A DNA stretch of 50,302 nucleotides, taken from contig JAJDTM010000018.1 in NCBI GenBank assembly GCA_022827185.1, positions 1-50,302 of the forward strand. Direction: 5' to 3'. A program made the position numbers and the translations under genes. The notes beneath the pieces are model-generated. The model searched no databases, was not told where the DNA came from, and saw only the letters and a list, made by a program, of their open reading frames with translations. Below are positions 15,376-25,300 of the stretch, in pieces. The stretch is from Candidatus Poribacteria bacterium (GTDB lineage Bacteria; Poribacteria; WGA-4E; WGA-3G). Position 1 is the stretch's first letter. Every line of letters starts with the position of its first letter.

Positions 15376-16716
15376 TCAGTCCTGCTCCGAGGTTATGTCG
15401 GCTTGATGCCTTGCTAATGCGTCTCGGAAGGTGGCAGGCTGCATTGAAAGCAGGCGCGCTGCCTCGGTCTCGTCGCCCCGCGCTTTATGCAGCGCCCAAA
15501 CAATCAGTTCCCGCTCAGTGGATGCCATAACGTTGTGAAAATCTACCTCGCTGGTTGTCTCATCAAGCCGGTATGCTAACGGCAATTTCAATTTCAATGG
15601 AATATCTTCTACTGTTATTTCGCGGCCACGACCCAGAGTAGCGAATTTTTCAACAACATTTTTCATTTCAGGGAAGTTTCCTGGCCACGGGTAGGCTACC
15701 AGATACTCCATCGCCTCCGGCTGGACGCGAATCGCATGATGTGGAGCGGCGAATTCAAGAAAATGGTTGATGAGGATCGGAATATCAGATTTCCGTTCTC
15801 GGAGGGGCGGCAGGAACAAGGAGATCACATTTATATGATAGTAGAGCTCCGGCAGGAACGTTCCATCCTTCATTTTCTGTGTCAGATCTTTCTCCGCTGT
15901 GCCGATAAGTCGCGTGGGCTTGTCAGTAGCCGTTGCCGTTTCACTTTGCTCCGACAGCCAATGCATCATCTCTGTTTGTATCACGAACGGTATCGCATCT
16001 ATATTTTTTAAACAAAGCGTGCCGCCGGCAGCAAGTTTAAGCCGTCCTTGTAAGGTAGAATCCCCAAAAAGGTTCTGTGCAAGCTGTTCGGCAGAGGAAA
16101 TCTGACAATTTAAACTGATAAAGGGGTGATACTTCCGGTTGCTCTGAAGATGAATGGTTTTTGCCAAGGCGACTGTGCCGGAACCCAGCTCACCATACAA
16201 CATCACCTTGCTATCTGACTCGGCAACCGAAGGGAGGCGGTCCATAATCTCTCGAATTTGCGAGTTTGTGTCAATGAACTTGTAGAAGGACAGCTGACCG
16301 GCACCAAGCAAACCCCAATTGGGTTCTCGCTTTCTAAAACCCTCTGCCTCGACTTCAGCCCGTAATGCCTCTAACCTATCTAACATGAGGATCAGTTCTT
16401 CACTCAAAAACGGTTTTTTGATGTAGTCATACGCCCCGAATTTCATCGCTTCAATTGCGGTTTCAATGTTAGCGTAAGCCGTCATTACAATCACCGTCAT
16501 GTGCGGATATCTCTGCTTAACCAGCTTGAGAAATTCAATCCCGGACATCCCCGGCATCCGTAAATCGGTTATCACAACATCGAATACCTCATTCTGCAAA
16601 AGTTGAAGCCCCTTTAAGGGTGAATCTACACTGGTAATATCGTAGTTCGCCTCTCGGAGATCGTCCGGTAACGTCAGACCCTTTAGTTTTTCGTCGTCAA
16701 CAATTAGCACTTTCAT
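15376..16716 (-). CDS. NtrC-family response regulator with degenerate AAA+ domain
   Basis: The 446-residue protein starts at the ATG at 16716, which follows AAAGGAG. Residues 1-120 are an intact receiver: VLIVDDEK, the phospho-acceptor Asp in ITDLRMPGMSG, MTAY and KKP. The central AAA+ domain (about 140-365) keeps the overall order but has lost its key residues. Walker A reads GELGSGTVALAK, without the Lys after the glycines. The GAFTGA sigma-54 loop is gone (LFGDSTLQGRLK). Walker B reads GTLCLKNI instead of GTLFLDEI. LPPLRERKSDIPIL and a Fis-like C-terminal helix-turn-helix (ETEAARLLSMQPATFRDAL) remain. It probably binds DNA under phosphorylation control without activating sigma-54. Confidence 0.88.
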   Translation of the reverse strand: MKVLIVDDEKLKGLTLPDDLREANYDITSVDSPLKGLQLLQNEVFDVVITDLRMPGMSGIEFLKLVKQRYPHMTVIVMTAYANIETAIEAMKFGAYDYIKKPFLSEELILMLDRLEALRAEVEAEGFRKREPNWGLLGAGQLSFYKFIDTNSQIREIMDRLPSVAESDSKVMLYGELGSGTVALAKTIHLQSNRKYHPFISLNCQISSAEQLAQNLFGDSTLQGRLKLAAGGTLCLKNIDAIPFVIQTEMMHWLSEQSETATATDKPTRLIGTAEKDLTQKMKDGTFLPELYYHINVISLFLPPLRERKSDIPILINHFLEFAAPHHAIRVQPEAMEYLVAYPWPGNFPEMKNVVEKFATLGRGREITVEDIPLKLKLPLAYRLDETTSEVDFHNVMASTERELIVWALHKARGDETEAARLLSMQPATFRDALARHQADITSEQD

Positions 16717-16795
16717 ATTTTCTCCTTTGTTTCGTTTCTTGTTTCTTGGTGTTCTTTCCACTGCTGCATCGCTATACTTTTGGTAAGTGGAAGTT

Positions 16796-17104
16796 TCATA
16801 CAGAAAGTGGTAATGCGTTCATGATCTCGGTCTGACGTTGGCAAAGCAGACGGATCAACGCATGGGTTTCCTCACCGGAATGCAGTAAAATTTGGGAGAG
16901 TTTCTCTGGGACGAAGGGATTCTCATCGTGACGGAATTTGTCTTGTATCTCTCGTGCCGCTGTATTGGTGATTTCAGCAGCACCTCTGTTGTTCACAAGA
17001 ACAATTCCCGCTTTCATGCAGTTAAGGAGGGCTGTCAGTTTGTAATGCCAGGGACCCCATCTATTTCTGATATCGAATTCTACCACAAACCTCAACAGTG
17101 TCAA
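16796..17104 (-). CDS. Small PAS-like protein
   Basis: This frame of up to 102 residues contains LLNCMKAGIVLVNNRGAAEI, which follows the opening pattern of PAS domains (compare LMDAIFNSIGDGIIVTNKDG in the kinase at 17813). The domain would be incomplete. The frame lies between eutN and the regulator on the same strand. The start is uncertain: a TTG at 17104 would overlap eutN by 44 nt, and an ATG at 17017 would cut the PAS motif. No good ribosome binding site is seen. It may be a short partner of the regulator or a remnant. Confidence 0.4.
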   Translation of the reverse strand: MTLLRFVVEFDIRNRWGPWHYKLTALLNCMKAGIVLVNNRGAAEITNTAAREIQDKFRHDENPFVPEKLSQILLHSGEETHALIRLLCQRQTEIMNALPLSV

Positions 17105-17348
17105 CGATTGCCATGATTACAGCATCGACGGGTTTGTTGCTCGTCATCTCGGTCTGCCGTGCGGAGCTCCCCGTCGCGACAAGCACAATCTCACCGATAC
17201 CGGCACCCACCGCATCTACGGCAACTGTATATTTCCGATCAACTTCTCCGTTGAGATCCACATCCTGGACAACCATCAACTTGCTACCGACGAGTTTCTC
17301 ATCTTTTTGCGTCGCAACGATTGTTCCTGTAACTTTTCCAAGCGTCAT
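17061..17348 (-). CDS. EutN/CcmL-family microcompartment vertex protein (orphan)
   Basis: The 95-residue protein begins TLGKVTGTIVATQKDEKLVG and continues KLMVVQDVDL, VAVDAVGAGIGEIVLVATGSSAR and PVDAVIMAIVDTVE. These are the conserved blocks of pentameric EutN/CcmL/PduN proteins that close the vertices of bacterial microcompartments. Length is right for the family. The ATG at 17348 follows AGAAAGG. No hexameric shell gene or encapsulated enzyme lies in the window, so it is a solitary member or its locus is elsewhere. It heads a minus-strand operon with the PAS-like frame and the degenerate NtrC protein. Confidence 0.9.
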   Translation of the reverse strand: MTLGKVTGTIVATQKDEKLVGSKLMVVQDVDLNGEVDRKYTVAVDAVGAGIGEIVLVATGSSARQTEMTSNKPVDAVIMAIVDTVEVCGRIRYQK

Positions 17349-17450
17349 TGACAAACCTTTCTCTCAGTATCCCATCTTGCTGGCGATGTTTCCTAACCTC
17401 GCCACTAAGCAGTGTAAATTTAATTGTGGGCTTCACTATAACCTGTATAT

Positions 17451-17479
17451 ATTATAATACATCTTTCCCATAGATTCAA
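17451..17479 (-). promoter_or_regulatory. Promoter for the eutN-regulator operon
   Basis: On the minus strand TTGAAT (17479-17474), a 17-nt spacer and TATAAT (17456-17451) form a near-perfect promoter. It lies about 95 nt upstream of the eutN start. Confidence 0.75.
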
Positions 17480-17577
17480 AACTTTTCTGGCCTCCGCCGT
17501 CCGTTTAGCACAAGATCAAGGGCAGCGCAGTAGTGTATATTATCAAAAATCTCAATTTTAGTCAAGCGATGCTTCAT

Positions 17578-17612
17578 TGTAGGAGCGAGCTGTGCTCGCG
17601 ATGCCATCGCGA
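17578..17612. repeat. Dispersed 25-nt hairpin repeat, copy 1
   Basis: TGTAGGAGCGAGCTGTGCTCGCGAT (17578-17602) is identical to 43518-43542. It forms GCGAGC-TGT-GCTCGC. A second overlapping hairpin, TCGCGAT-GCC-ATCGCGA, ends at 17612 and exists only at this copy. Confidence 0.75.
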
Positions 17613-17672
17613 AAATTATAAAAAAACGAAAACTGAATGGCACTACATTTTTGTGGACATAACTCGATTTCT

Positions 17673-17700
17673 TACTGAAGATAACATATTATCTTCAGTA
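17673..17700. promoter_or_regulatory. Perfect 12-bp-arm palindrome, candidate operator
   Basis: TACTGAAGATAA-CATA-TTATCTTCAGTA lies between the divergent eutN and kinase promoters, 26 nt before the kinase -35 box. The arms are perfect. This is a good size and place for a dimeric regulator, possibly one of the two NtrC-like proteins. It could also act as an RNA hairpin. Confidence 0.55.
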
Positions 17701-17726
17701 ATATATAGACTTCATTAATTTATAAT

Positions 17727-17755
17727 TTGACAAATCACAAAAATTGGCTTATCAT
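17727..17755 (+). promoter_or_regulatory. Promoter for the kinase-regulator operon
   Basis: TTGACA (17727-17732), a 17-nt spacer and TATCAT (17750-17755) are near consensus. The predicted leader contains the 10-nt palindrome GCACGCGTGC at 17771-17780. Confidence 0.75.
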
Positions 17756-17812
17756 AACTATATAGGGCGCGCACGCGTGCCGCTTCAAGAAACATAAAAT
17801 ACGGGAGTTAAT

Positions 17813-19972
17813 ATGTCGATAGAAGACCTTAAACATGAAAATGAAAAACTAAAAACTGAGAATCTCGAACTACAAAGTCAACTCACACTGATGCAAACAA
17901 TTTTTGACAGTCTCAGTGAGGGCGTAGTAGCAACCAATTTAGAAGGTGAGTTCCTAATTGCAAATCCAAGTGCCCAAAACATGGTAGGGACGGCACCAGT
18001 CGAGGGGGATCCTGGAGAATGGAGTGAAACTTACGGGACGTTTTATCCCGATAAAGTTACCCTGTATCCTTCAACTGAACTCCCACTCTACAAAGCCATG
18101 CAGGGTGAGACAACTAACGATGTTAAGTTGGTGCTTCGCAACCCGAACAAACCGGAGGGTGTTTTTGTCAGTGTCAGTGGGAGACCGCTCTACGACGAAA
18201 CCGGGAAGTTGATGGGTGGCGTTATCGCCATGCGCGATGTTACCGAACTCGAGAAGGTCACGAAGCAACTGGAAATAACGGTCAACCAACTACAAAATCG
18301 CAACGCCTTGATGGATGCCATTTTCAATAGTATCGGCGACGGCATCATCGTTACAAATAAGGATGGAAAATATGTGATGTTCAATGAGACTGCCAAAGAA
18401 ATGGGCGGGTATAGTCTCCACAATGTACACACCAGATACGCACCTGAAACACTCGGGGTCTTTCAAGCGGACGGGCAAGCACTTTTTCCCGCTGATGAAC
18501 TCCCGCTCGCTCGCGCACTGCGGGGTGAGCATTCAGATAACGTTGAGATCGTCATACGGAATTCACACCTGCCCGACGGGATGAATGCAAGTATCAATGC
18601 GAGACCCATATATAATGAAAAAGGGGTTGTGAACGGCGCCGTCGCTGCTATCCGGGACATCTCGGAGCGCAAAGCGGCAGAGAATCAGTTGATCGCAATA
18701 AACGATCAATTGACAACGCAAAGCCAACTTCTGAAATCCATTTTTAATAGTATCAGTGATGGGGTGGTTGTCGTTGATGACACCGGGCGTATCATCATGG
18801 CAAATCCGAGTACCCGACAAATGATGCGGATGACAGGGACCACCATGGATTCCACGGAGTGGGTAGAAAAATATAACATCTTTTATCCCGATAAAACCAC
18901 GCCGTTTCCGCTTGAAGAGCTGCCTGTCACGTCCGCGATCCAAGGTGAATCCGTAGACAACGTTGAAATATTTGTCACTATGGAGGAGGTACCGGAAGGG
19001 ATTTATCTCAACGTGAGTGGTAGACCCTTGCCAGACAGTGACGGGAATCACACAGGCGCGGTCGTCGTCTTTCACGACGTGACCGATAGAATGAAAAGCC
19101 AAGAAGCCTTGGCACAAGCATTCGCGCAAGGCAGATTAGAGATCGTTGATACCGTCCTTCACAATATCGGCAACGCCATCAACAGCGTAACCGTCGGAAT
19201 TGACACCGTCCACGACATGCTCGCTGACGATCTACTCTCCAATCGGCTCACCGCACTCGCTGATACCCTGAAGCAACACGAAGATAACTTGAGCGACTAT
19301 ATAGAAAATGACCCACAAGGACAGAAGGTGCTGCCTTTCCTCCTAACGCTTGCTCATGATTTTAAAACTGCCGACGCAGCGTTACGCGAGACAATAGAGC
19401 GTATCCGTGACAGAACACATCATATCGTCGATATTATCCGAACCCAAAATGCCTATCACGGAACGAGCAGGGCACTGAAAGATATAAACCTTGCAACTGC
19501 CATTTCAGACGCAATCCAGATCATGCAAGACTCAATAAACAGGAGGCAGGTACACATTGAGGTTGACTGTGAGAACGCACCCGAAGATATTCGGATTCAG
19601 GAGAGCCAATTCCATCAAGTGCTCGTCAACCTTATCAAAAATGCACTTGAAGCGATTGATGAACTAACGAAATTCGGAGAACCCGATGAAGCACCGCGTA
19701 TCCAAATCCGCACCTATATCGATGGCGATTTTTTAGCCCTTGATGTTACAGATAACGGTATCGGGATCGCACCGGAAGACCTCAACAAAATTTTTTCGGC
19801 AGGATTTACCACCAAAGAAGGCGGGAGCGGGCTCGGCTTGCATTCAAGCGCGAATTTTGTGATTAGCTCCGGCGGGAAAATTCAGGCATTTAGCGACGGC
19901 AAAGGAAAAGGCACAACAATACGTATCCTGCTAAGGCATTCCGCAATTTCTCCAGATAATCATCAGGAATAA
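17813..19972 (+). CDS. Cytoplasmic sensor histidine kinase with three PAS domains
   Basis: The 719-residue protein opens with a short coiled coil, followed by three PAS modules at about residues 26-145, 163-283 and 303-425. Each ends with a similar block (LYPSTELPLYKAMQGE, LFPADELPLARALRGE, PFPLEELPVTSAIQGE), which shows internal duplication. RLEIVDTVLHNIGNAINSV near residue 440 holds the likely phosphorylated histidine in an atypical H-box. VLVNLIKNALEAID is the N-box, and DVTDNGIGIAPEDL with GGSGLGLHSS are ATP-binding G-boxes. No membrane helix is seen, so it senses a cytoplasmic cue. CGGGAG precedes the ATG. The partner regulator starts 18 nt downstream. Confidence 0.92.
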   Translation: MSIEDLKHENEKLKTENLELQSQLTLMQTIFDSLSEGVVATNLEGEFLIANPSAQNMVGTAPVEGDPGEWSETYGTFYPDKVTLYPSTELPLYKAMQGETTNDVKLVLRNPNKPEGVFVSVSGRPLYDETGKLMGGVIAMRDVTELEKVTKQLEITVNQLQNRNALMDAIFNSIGDGIIVTNKDGKYVMFNETAKEMGGYSLHNVHTRYAPETLGVFQADGQALFPADELPLARALRGEHSDNVEIVIRNSHLPDGMNASINARPIYNEKGVVNGAVAAIRDISERKAAENQLIAINDQLTTQSQLLKSIFNSISDGVVVVDDTGRIIMANPSTRQMMRMTGTTMDSTEWVEKYNIFYPDKTTPFPLEELPVTSAIQGESVDNVEIFVTMEEVPEGIYLNVSGRPLPDSDGNHTGAVVVFHDVTDRMKSQEALAQAFAQGRLEIVDTVLHNIGNAINSVTVGIDTVHDMLADDLLSNRLTALADTLKQHEDNLSDYIENDPQGQKVLPFLLTLAHDFKTADAALRETIERIRDRTHHIVDIIRTQNAYHGTSRALKDINLATAISDAIQIMQDSINRRQVHIEVDCENAPEDIRIQESQFHQVLVNLIKNALEAIDELTKFGEPDEAPRIQIRTYIDGDFLALDVTDNGIGIAPEDLNKIFSAGFTTKEGGSGLGLHSSANFVISSGGKIQAFSDGKGKGTTIRILLRHSAISPDNHQE

Positions 19973-19990
19973 CACACAAGAGGTAACGTC

Positions 19991-21889
19991 ATGCACGAGT
20001 TCAACACACGCGTCTTAATTGTTGATGACCAAGACGAAATCCATGTTGACTTTCGGGAGATGTTAGGGACCCACAATAAGGGTGCCGCTTCCGACGATTT
20101 GGCAGACGCGTTTCTGCCAGCAGATGCCAACAAAAGTAGCACCGCCTATCTCCCTGCCTTTGAACTCGTACACGCCTCAAGTGGAAATGAAGCCCTTCAG
20201 ACTATCAAAGCAGCAAATAAAGCGAACCGTCCCTTTGCTGTCGCATACGTTGACATCCGGATGCCACCCGGCATAGATGGCATTGAAACGATACGGCGGA
20301 TTCGAGCCTTTGAGAAGAACCTCGAAATCGTTATCATGACAGCGTACACGGATAAACCGCTGCACGAGATCGTCACGAATATGGAACTCCTTCACAAATT
20401 GCTCTATATCCGAAAACCCGTCGCCCGCGAGGAGATCCAGCAGATTACCCTCTCCTTGGTCGAAAAATGGAACGTCGAACAGGAGGCATTCAAACAACAA
20501 CAGCAACTCACCCTCAGCCATCAAAGACTTGAAACTGTCCTCAACGCTACCGGGGATGCCATCGGAATGTTCGATGATAACGACAAACTGCTGTTCGCAA
20601 ATCAACCCTACTGCCAACTCTTCGGTATCTCACATCATGAACTCGGCAAAATAACGCCCGATGAACTCAACGCACGCGTGAATGCACACCTCCGAAAACT
20701 AAAACTCACGTTACCAGAAACCGCCACACATGAGCCTTTTGACAATGTTGATACCATCTTCGAAGAGATTGCGGACACCGACCAGGATAAGCCGCGCTTG
20801 TTTTATCGCTTAGAGATACCCGTTCATACCAGTGAAGACGGCGTCGGCGGGAACGTTGTCAGCTATCGCGACATGTCCCAAGAATTTGAAATTCAGCGCA
20901 TCAACGCTGAAGTCATGTCCTTACGCGCACAACTCGAAACGACTTATTCCTTTGATGAAATCGTCGGAAAAAGTGAACAGATGCAGCAATTATACACGCG
21001 GATCCAACGCGCCACCGAAGGTAACATCACCGTCCTCATTCAGGGCGAAAGCGGCACCGGCAAAGAATTAGTCGCCAAAGCGATTCACTATAACAGCCCC
21101 CGGAAAGCCGGACCCTTCGTCGCCATCAATTGCGCAGCAATACCGGAGGCACTCATTGAAAGTGAATTGTTTGGGCATGAACGGGGCGCATTCACCGGCG
21201 CATTAACGCGGCAGATCGGGAAGTTTGAACAGGCAAACACCGGAACACTCTTCCTCGATGAAATCGGCGATATGCAACTCGCTTTGCAAGCGAAACTCCT
21301 CCGCGTACTCCAAGAACGACAGTTCCAGCGCGTCGGCGGCACGACCAACATCTCCACCGACATCCGTGTACTCGCAGCCACAAGCCAAGACTTAGCGGCC
21401 GCTATCAAAAATGACACCTTCCGTGAGGATTTGTACTATCGCGTTGCTGGGTTCCCTATCACAGTACCACCGCTGAGAGAACGGCGCGAAGATATTCCGC
21501 TTCTCGCAAACCACTTCCTGAAGAAATATGCCGAAGCCACTGAAAAAGCAATTCATGCCATTTCCGCGAACGCCTTACACGTGTTGATGCAATACGACTT
21601 CCCCGGCAACGTCCGAGAGTTGGAAAACACCATTGAAAGTGCCGTTTTGATGGAGACAACAGACCTCCTGCAGCCCAATAGCCTCCCCTGGCACCTCCTA
21701 CAAGGGATCTTACAACCCGCCACAGACAACGCATCATCGGAGGCACCCTTAATTCTCCCACTTGACGAAGTGGAGCGAAGAACCCTCGTCCACGCCCTCG
21801 AAGTAACAGGCAATAATATCTCCCGTGCCGCACAAGCATTGGGCATCAATAGATCCACATTCCACCGCAAATTAAAAAAATACTCTTAA
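19991..21889 (+). CDS. Sigma-54-dependent response regulator (REC-PAS-AAA+-HTH)
   Basis: The 632-residue protein carries a receiver (RVLIVDDQDEIHVDFREML; phospho-Asp in YVDIRMPPGIDG) with an insertion of about 40 residues after its first helix. A PAS domain follows near 185-300. The AAA+ domain is complete: Walker A GESGTGKELVAKAIH, the sigma-54 contact loop GAFTGA, Walker B GTLFLDEIGDM, and LRERREDIPLL. The C-terminal Fis-like helix-turn-helix reads NISRAAQALGINRSTFHRKL. It should activate sigma-54 promoters when phosphorylated by the kinase encoded just upstream. It is an intact counterpart to the degenerate protein at 15376. Confidence 0.95.
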   Translation: MHEFNTRVLIVDDQDEIHVDFREMLGTHNKGAASDDLADAFLPADANKSSTAYLPAFELVHASSGNEALQTIKAANKANRPFAVAYVDIRMPPGIDGIETIRRIRAFEKNLEIVIMTAYTDKPLHEIVTNMELLHKLLYIRKPVAREEIQQITLSLVEKWNVEQEAFKQQQQLTLSHQRLETVLNATGDAIGMFDDNDKLLFANQPYCQLFGISHHELGKITPDELNARVNAHLRKLKLTLPETATHEPFDNVDTIFEEIADTDQDKPRLFYRLEIPVHTSEDGVGGNVVSYRDMSQEFEIQRINAEVMSLRAQLETTYSFDEIVGKSEQMQQLYTRIQRATEGNITVLIQGESGTGKELVAKAIHYNSPRKAGPFVAINCAAIPEALIESELFGHERGAFTGALTRQIGKFEQANTGTLFLDEIGDMQLALQAKLLRVLQERQFQRVGGTTNISTDIRVLAATSQDLAAAIKNDTFREDLYYRVAGFPITVPPLRERREDIPLLANHFLKKYAEATEKAIHAISANALHVLMQYDFPGNVRELENTIESAVLMETTDLLQPNSLPWHLLQGILQPATDNASSEAPLILPLDEVERRTLVHALEVTGNNISRAAQALGINRSTFHRKLKKYS

Positions 21890-22392
21890 AAGTAGTAGGC
21901 ACGCGCCGCGTGCCGTCCACCCCGGACCCGGTAGGTTCGGTTTTGCGGTGTACTCACCCAAATGCGACGTGCATTCCCAACCGAACCGGATTTGCCCGTT
22001 CCAAAAATGATGTTGCAATATGCCACACCGTTGCCGATTGCAACACAACGCCTCTTAACCCACACCAGCAACGCCTCCACCACCCAATGCCCACAAAAAC
22101 TGTTGCTTTTTGAAACAACCCACAAAACAGACACCATTCACACCTCACATCTCACCGCGAACTTCGCGAAACCCCCCATGCTGCCTTGACAAACAAGCCA
22201 TTCACAAGCAGTCAAGCACCCTTCACAAAACCAATTTTACCGATTGGCACGCTTTTTGCTTCATACGGACTAAACATATTGATTCGGTATTTTCTAAGGC
22301 AAAACCTATACAACTTCGCGTGAAATACGCTTGATTCTCAACAAGATTAATCTGTTCAAGGCACTATTAGATGATTAATTGAGGTGAAAAAA
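21890..22392. other. Gene-free interval before the giant repeat gene
   Basis: No coding frame is convincing here. A hairpin GGCACGC-GCC-GCGTGCC (21898-21914) follows the regulator stop by 8 nt and may act in termination. GGTTCGGTT (21934-21942) and AACCGAACC (21979-21987) are complementary arms 36 nt apart. From about 22040 the sequence is rich in CACACC/CAAC runs. TTGACA occurs at 22186 but no matching -10 box follows. The giant gene's promoter was not found. Confidence 0.5.
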
Positions 22393-25300
22393 ATGACTAA
22401 GACCGATCCGATACCAGACTGTAAACGTTTTAATTTGTTTTCTTGGTTGCCTGCACTGTTACTACTGACAGGCATAATCTTCCTCACAATACTACCGAAC
22501 GCTTGGTCCGAAGCCCCAGCAAAAGTGAATTCAGTTGCTTTCACCAGCACGGGGCCCTATAAGGTCGGGGATACCATTACGGTCAAAGTGGGATTCGATT
22601 TGGAGAATATCCAGGTCTCTGGTACCCCGCAACTGACGCTCATCATTGGGACGACGGAGAAGACAGCGAATCGTGATCAGACTCTCGGGGCATCATCGGC
22701 GAGCGTGTCCTTCAGCTACACTGTCGCCGCCGGAGATACGGATACCGATGGTGTCTCCGTGAAAGCCAACTCTCTCGACCTCAATGGAGGCAGTATACGG
22801 GACCAAGAATTCGGGAATGCAGCTATCCTCACGCATAGTGCGAAAGATGGCGGTAATAGCCACATCGTGGATACAACCGCACCAACAGTGAGTTCACTCG
22901 CATTCAGCAGCACGGGCCCCTACAAGATCGGGAGCAACATTAACGTAAAGGTGACAATGAGTGAAAATGTGAATGTTGATACGACCAGCGGCACACCCAG
23001 TGTGACGATCCTCATTGGAACCACAGAGAAGACAGCAAAATACAACAGCGGTACAGGAACAAGCGCGCTCGTCTTCAAATACACTGTCGCTGCCGGAGAT
23101 GGCGATGATGCTAACGGACCCGCCGTGAAAGTCAACTCCTTGGCACTCAATAGTGGCACAATCAAGGACCCCGCAGGCAACGCCGCCACCCTCACGCATA
23201 GTGCCGTGACGGATGCCGGCAGTAGTCATGCGATAGATGCTACCGCACCAACAGTGAGTTCACTCGCATTCAGCAGCACGGGCCCCTACAAACTCGGAAG
23301 CAACATTGACGTGACGCTGACAATGAGTGAAAATGTGACTGTTGATACCACCGACGGCACCCCCAGTCTGACGATCGTCGTTGGCACTACAGAGAAAACA
23401 GCAAGCTACAACAGTGGCACAGGAACGACATCGCTCGTCTTCAGATACACTGCCGCTGCAGGAGATACGGATACCGACGGGGTTGCCGTGAAAGTCAACT
23501 CCCTGGCACTCAACAGCGGCACAATGAAAGATGCCGCAGGCAACACCGCTACCCTCACGCATAGTGCGAAGGATGGGGGCAGTAGCCATACGGTGGATAC
23601 CGCCGTACCAACCGTGAGTTCTGTTGCCTTCCTTACCACGGGACCCTATAACGCCGGGGACCACATTACGGTGATGCTGGATCTCAGTGAGCCTGTGAAT
23701 ATCACAGGCACACCACAGATTACATTCGTCCTTGGGACGACAGAAAAGACAGCAGAGGACACCAGGGGCAATATAAGGACTACTACCCTTGTCTTCAAAT
23801 ACACTATCGTTGCGGGAGATACGGATACCGATGGGTTTTCCGTGAAAGCCAACTCCCTATCCCTCAACGGCGGCACAATCAACGACCTCACAGGCAACGC
23901 TTTGACACTCACCCATAGCGCGCTGGCAGGTGTTAGTGCCCAGGCGGTAGATACAACCGCACCAACAGTGAGCTCACTCGCATTCAGCAGCACGGGCCCC
24001 TACGCAAACAGCGAAAACATTGACGTGACCTTGACAATGAGTGAAAATGTGAATGTCACCGGCACGCCACAACTAACGTTCATCGTCGGAACAACGGAGA
24101 AGACAGCGAGCTACACCAGTGGCACGGGGACGACCGCTCTCGTCTTCCGATACGCTGTCACTACCGGAGATACTGACACGGATGGTGTCGCCGTGAAAGT
24201 CAACTCCCTGGCACTCAACAGCGGTACGATGAAGGATGCCGCAGGCAACGATTTGACGCTCACGCATAGTGCACTCGCAAATGGCGGTAATAGTCACATC
24301 GTGGATACAACCGCACCAACGGTAAGTTCCCTCGCCTTCACCAGCACGGGCCCCTACAAAGCCGACAGCAACATTGACGTGACGGTGACAATGAGTGAAA
24401 ATGTGACTGTTGATACGACCGGCGGCACACCCAGTCTGACGCTCAGAGTGGGAAGTGCAGACAAGACGGCAAGTTATAACAGTGGATCTGGGACGACTGC
24501 GCTCGTCTTCCGATACACTGTCGTCGCAAATGAGCTCGATACGGATGGTGCCTCTGTGAATGCCAACTCCTTAAGCCTCAACAGTGGCACACTGAAGGAT
24601 GCCGCAGGCAACGCTTTGACGCTCACGCATAGCGCACTGACTGGAGACGCTAATCAGCGGGTGGATGCAGTCAAACCCTCCTTCGTACGAGATTCCGTAT
24701 CCTTGACCAGCACGGGACCCTACGCGCTCGGGGAGCACATTGACATAGCAGTACAACTGAGTGAGAGTGTGACTGTCACCGGCAAACCAAGGATGGATGG
24801 GATCGTGCTTGGGACCAAAGCGATAAAGGCGTATTACCACAGTGGGTCTGGAACGGATACACTCACCTTCCGATACACAGTGGTTGCGGGAGATACGGAT
24901 ACCGATGGAATCACGATGACACGTATGGATGTATACCTGGTGAATAATAGTAGCATCCTTGACGGGGCTAACAACGCCTCTTCGCTGACGGCAACTCAGA
25001 CGTTGACGGCGAACGCGAGTAACCGGGTGGATACTACCATCCCAACGGTGGGTGTAGTCGCCTTTACCGGCACGGGCCCCTACAAAGCCGGAAGCAACAT
25101 TGACCTGACGCTGGGAATGAGTGAAAATATCGATGTCACCGGCACGCCGCAGCTCACGCTCCTCATTGGAACTACAGAGAAAAAAGCAAACTACAACAGC
25201 GGGACAGGGACGAACACACTCGTCTTCAGATACACTGTCGCCGCCGGAGATACAGATACCGACGGGGTCTCTGTGAAAGCCAACTCCCTCGCACTCAACA

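Noticed and set aside
17061..17348. Start of a full microcompartment locus
   Set aside because: No BMC shell hexamer or signature enzyme was found on either side within the window.
22186..22215. Promoter with TTGACA at 22186 for the giant gene
   Set aside because: No acceptable -10 box lies at a 15-19 nt spacing, and the distance to the start is about 200 nt.
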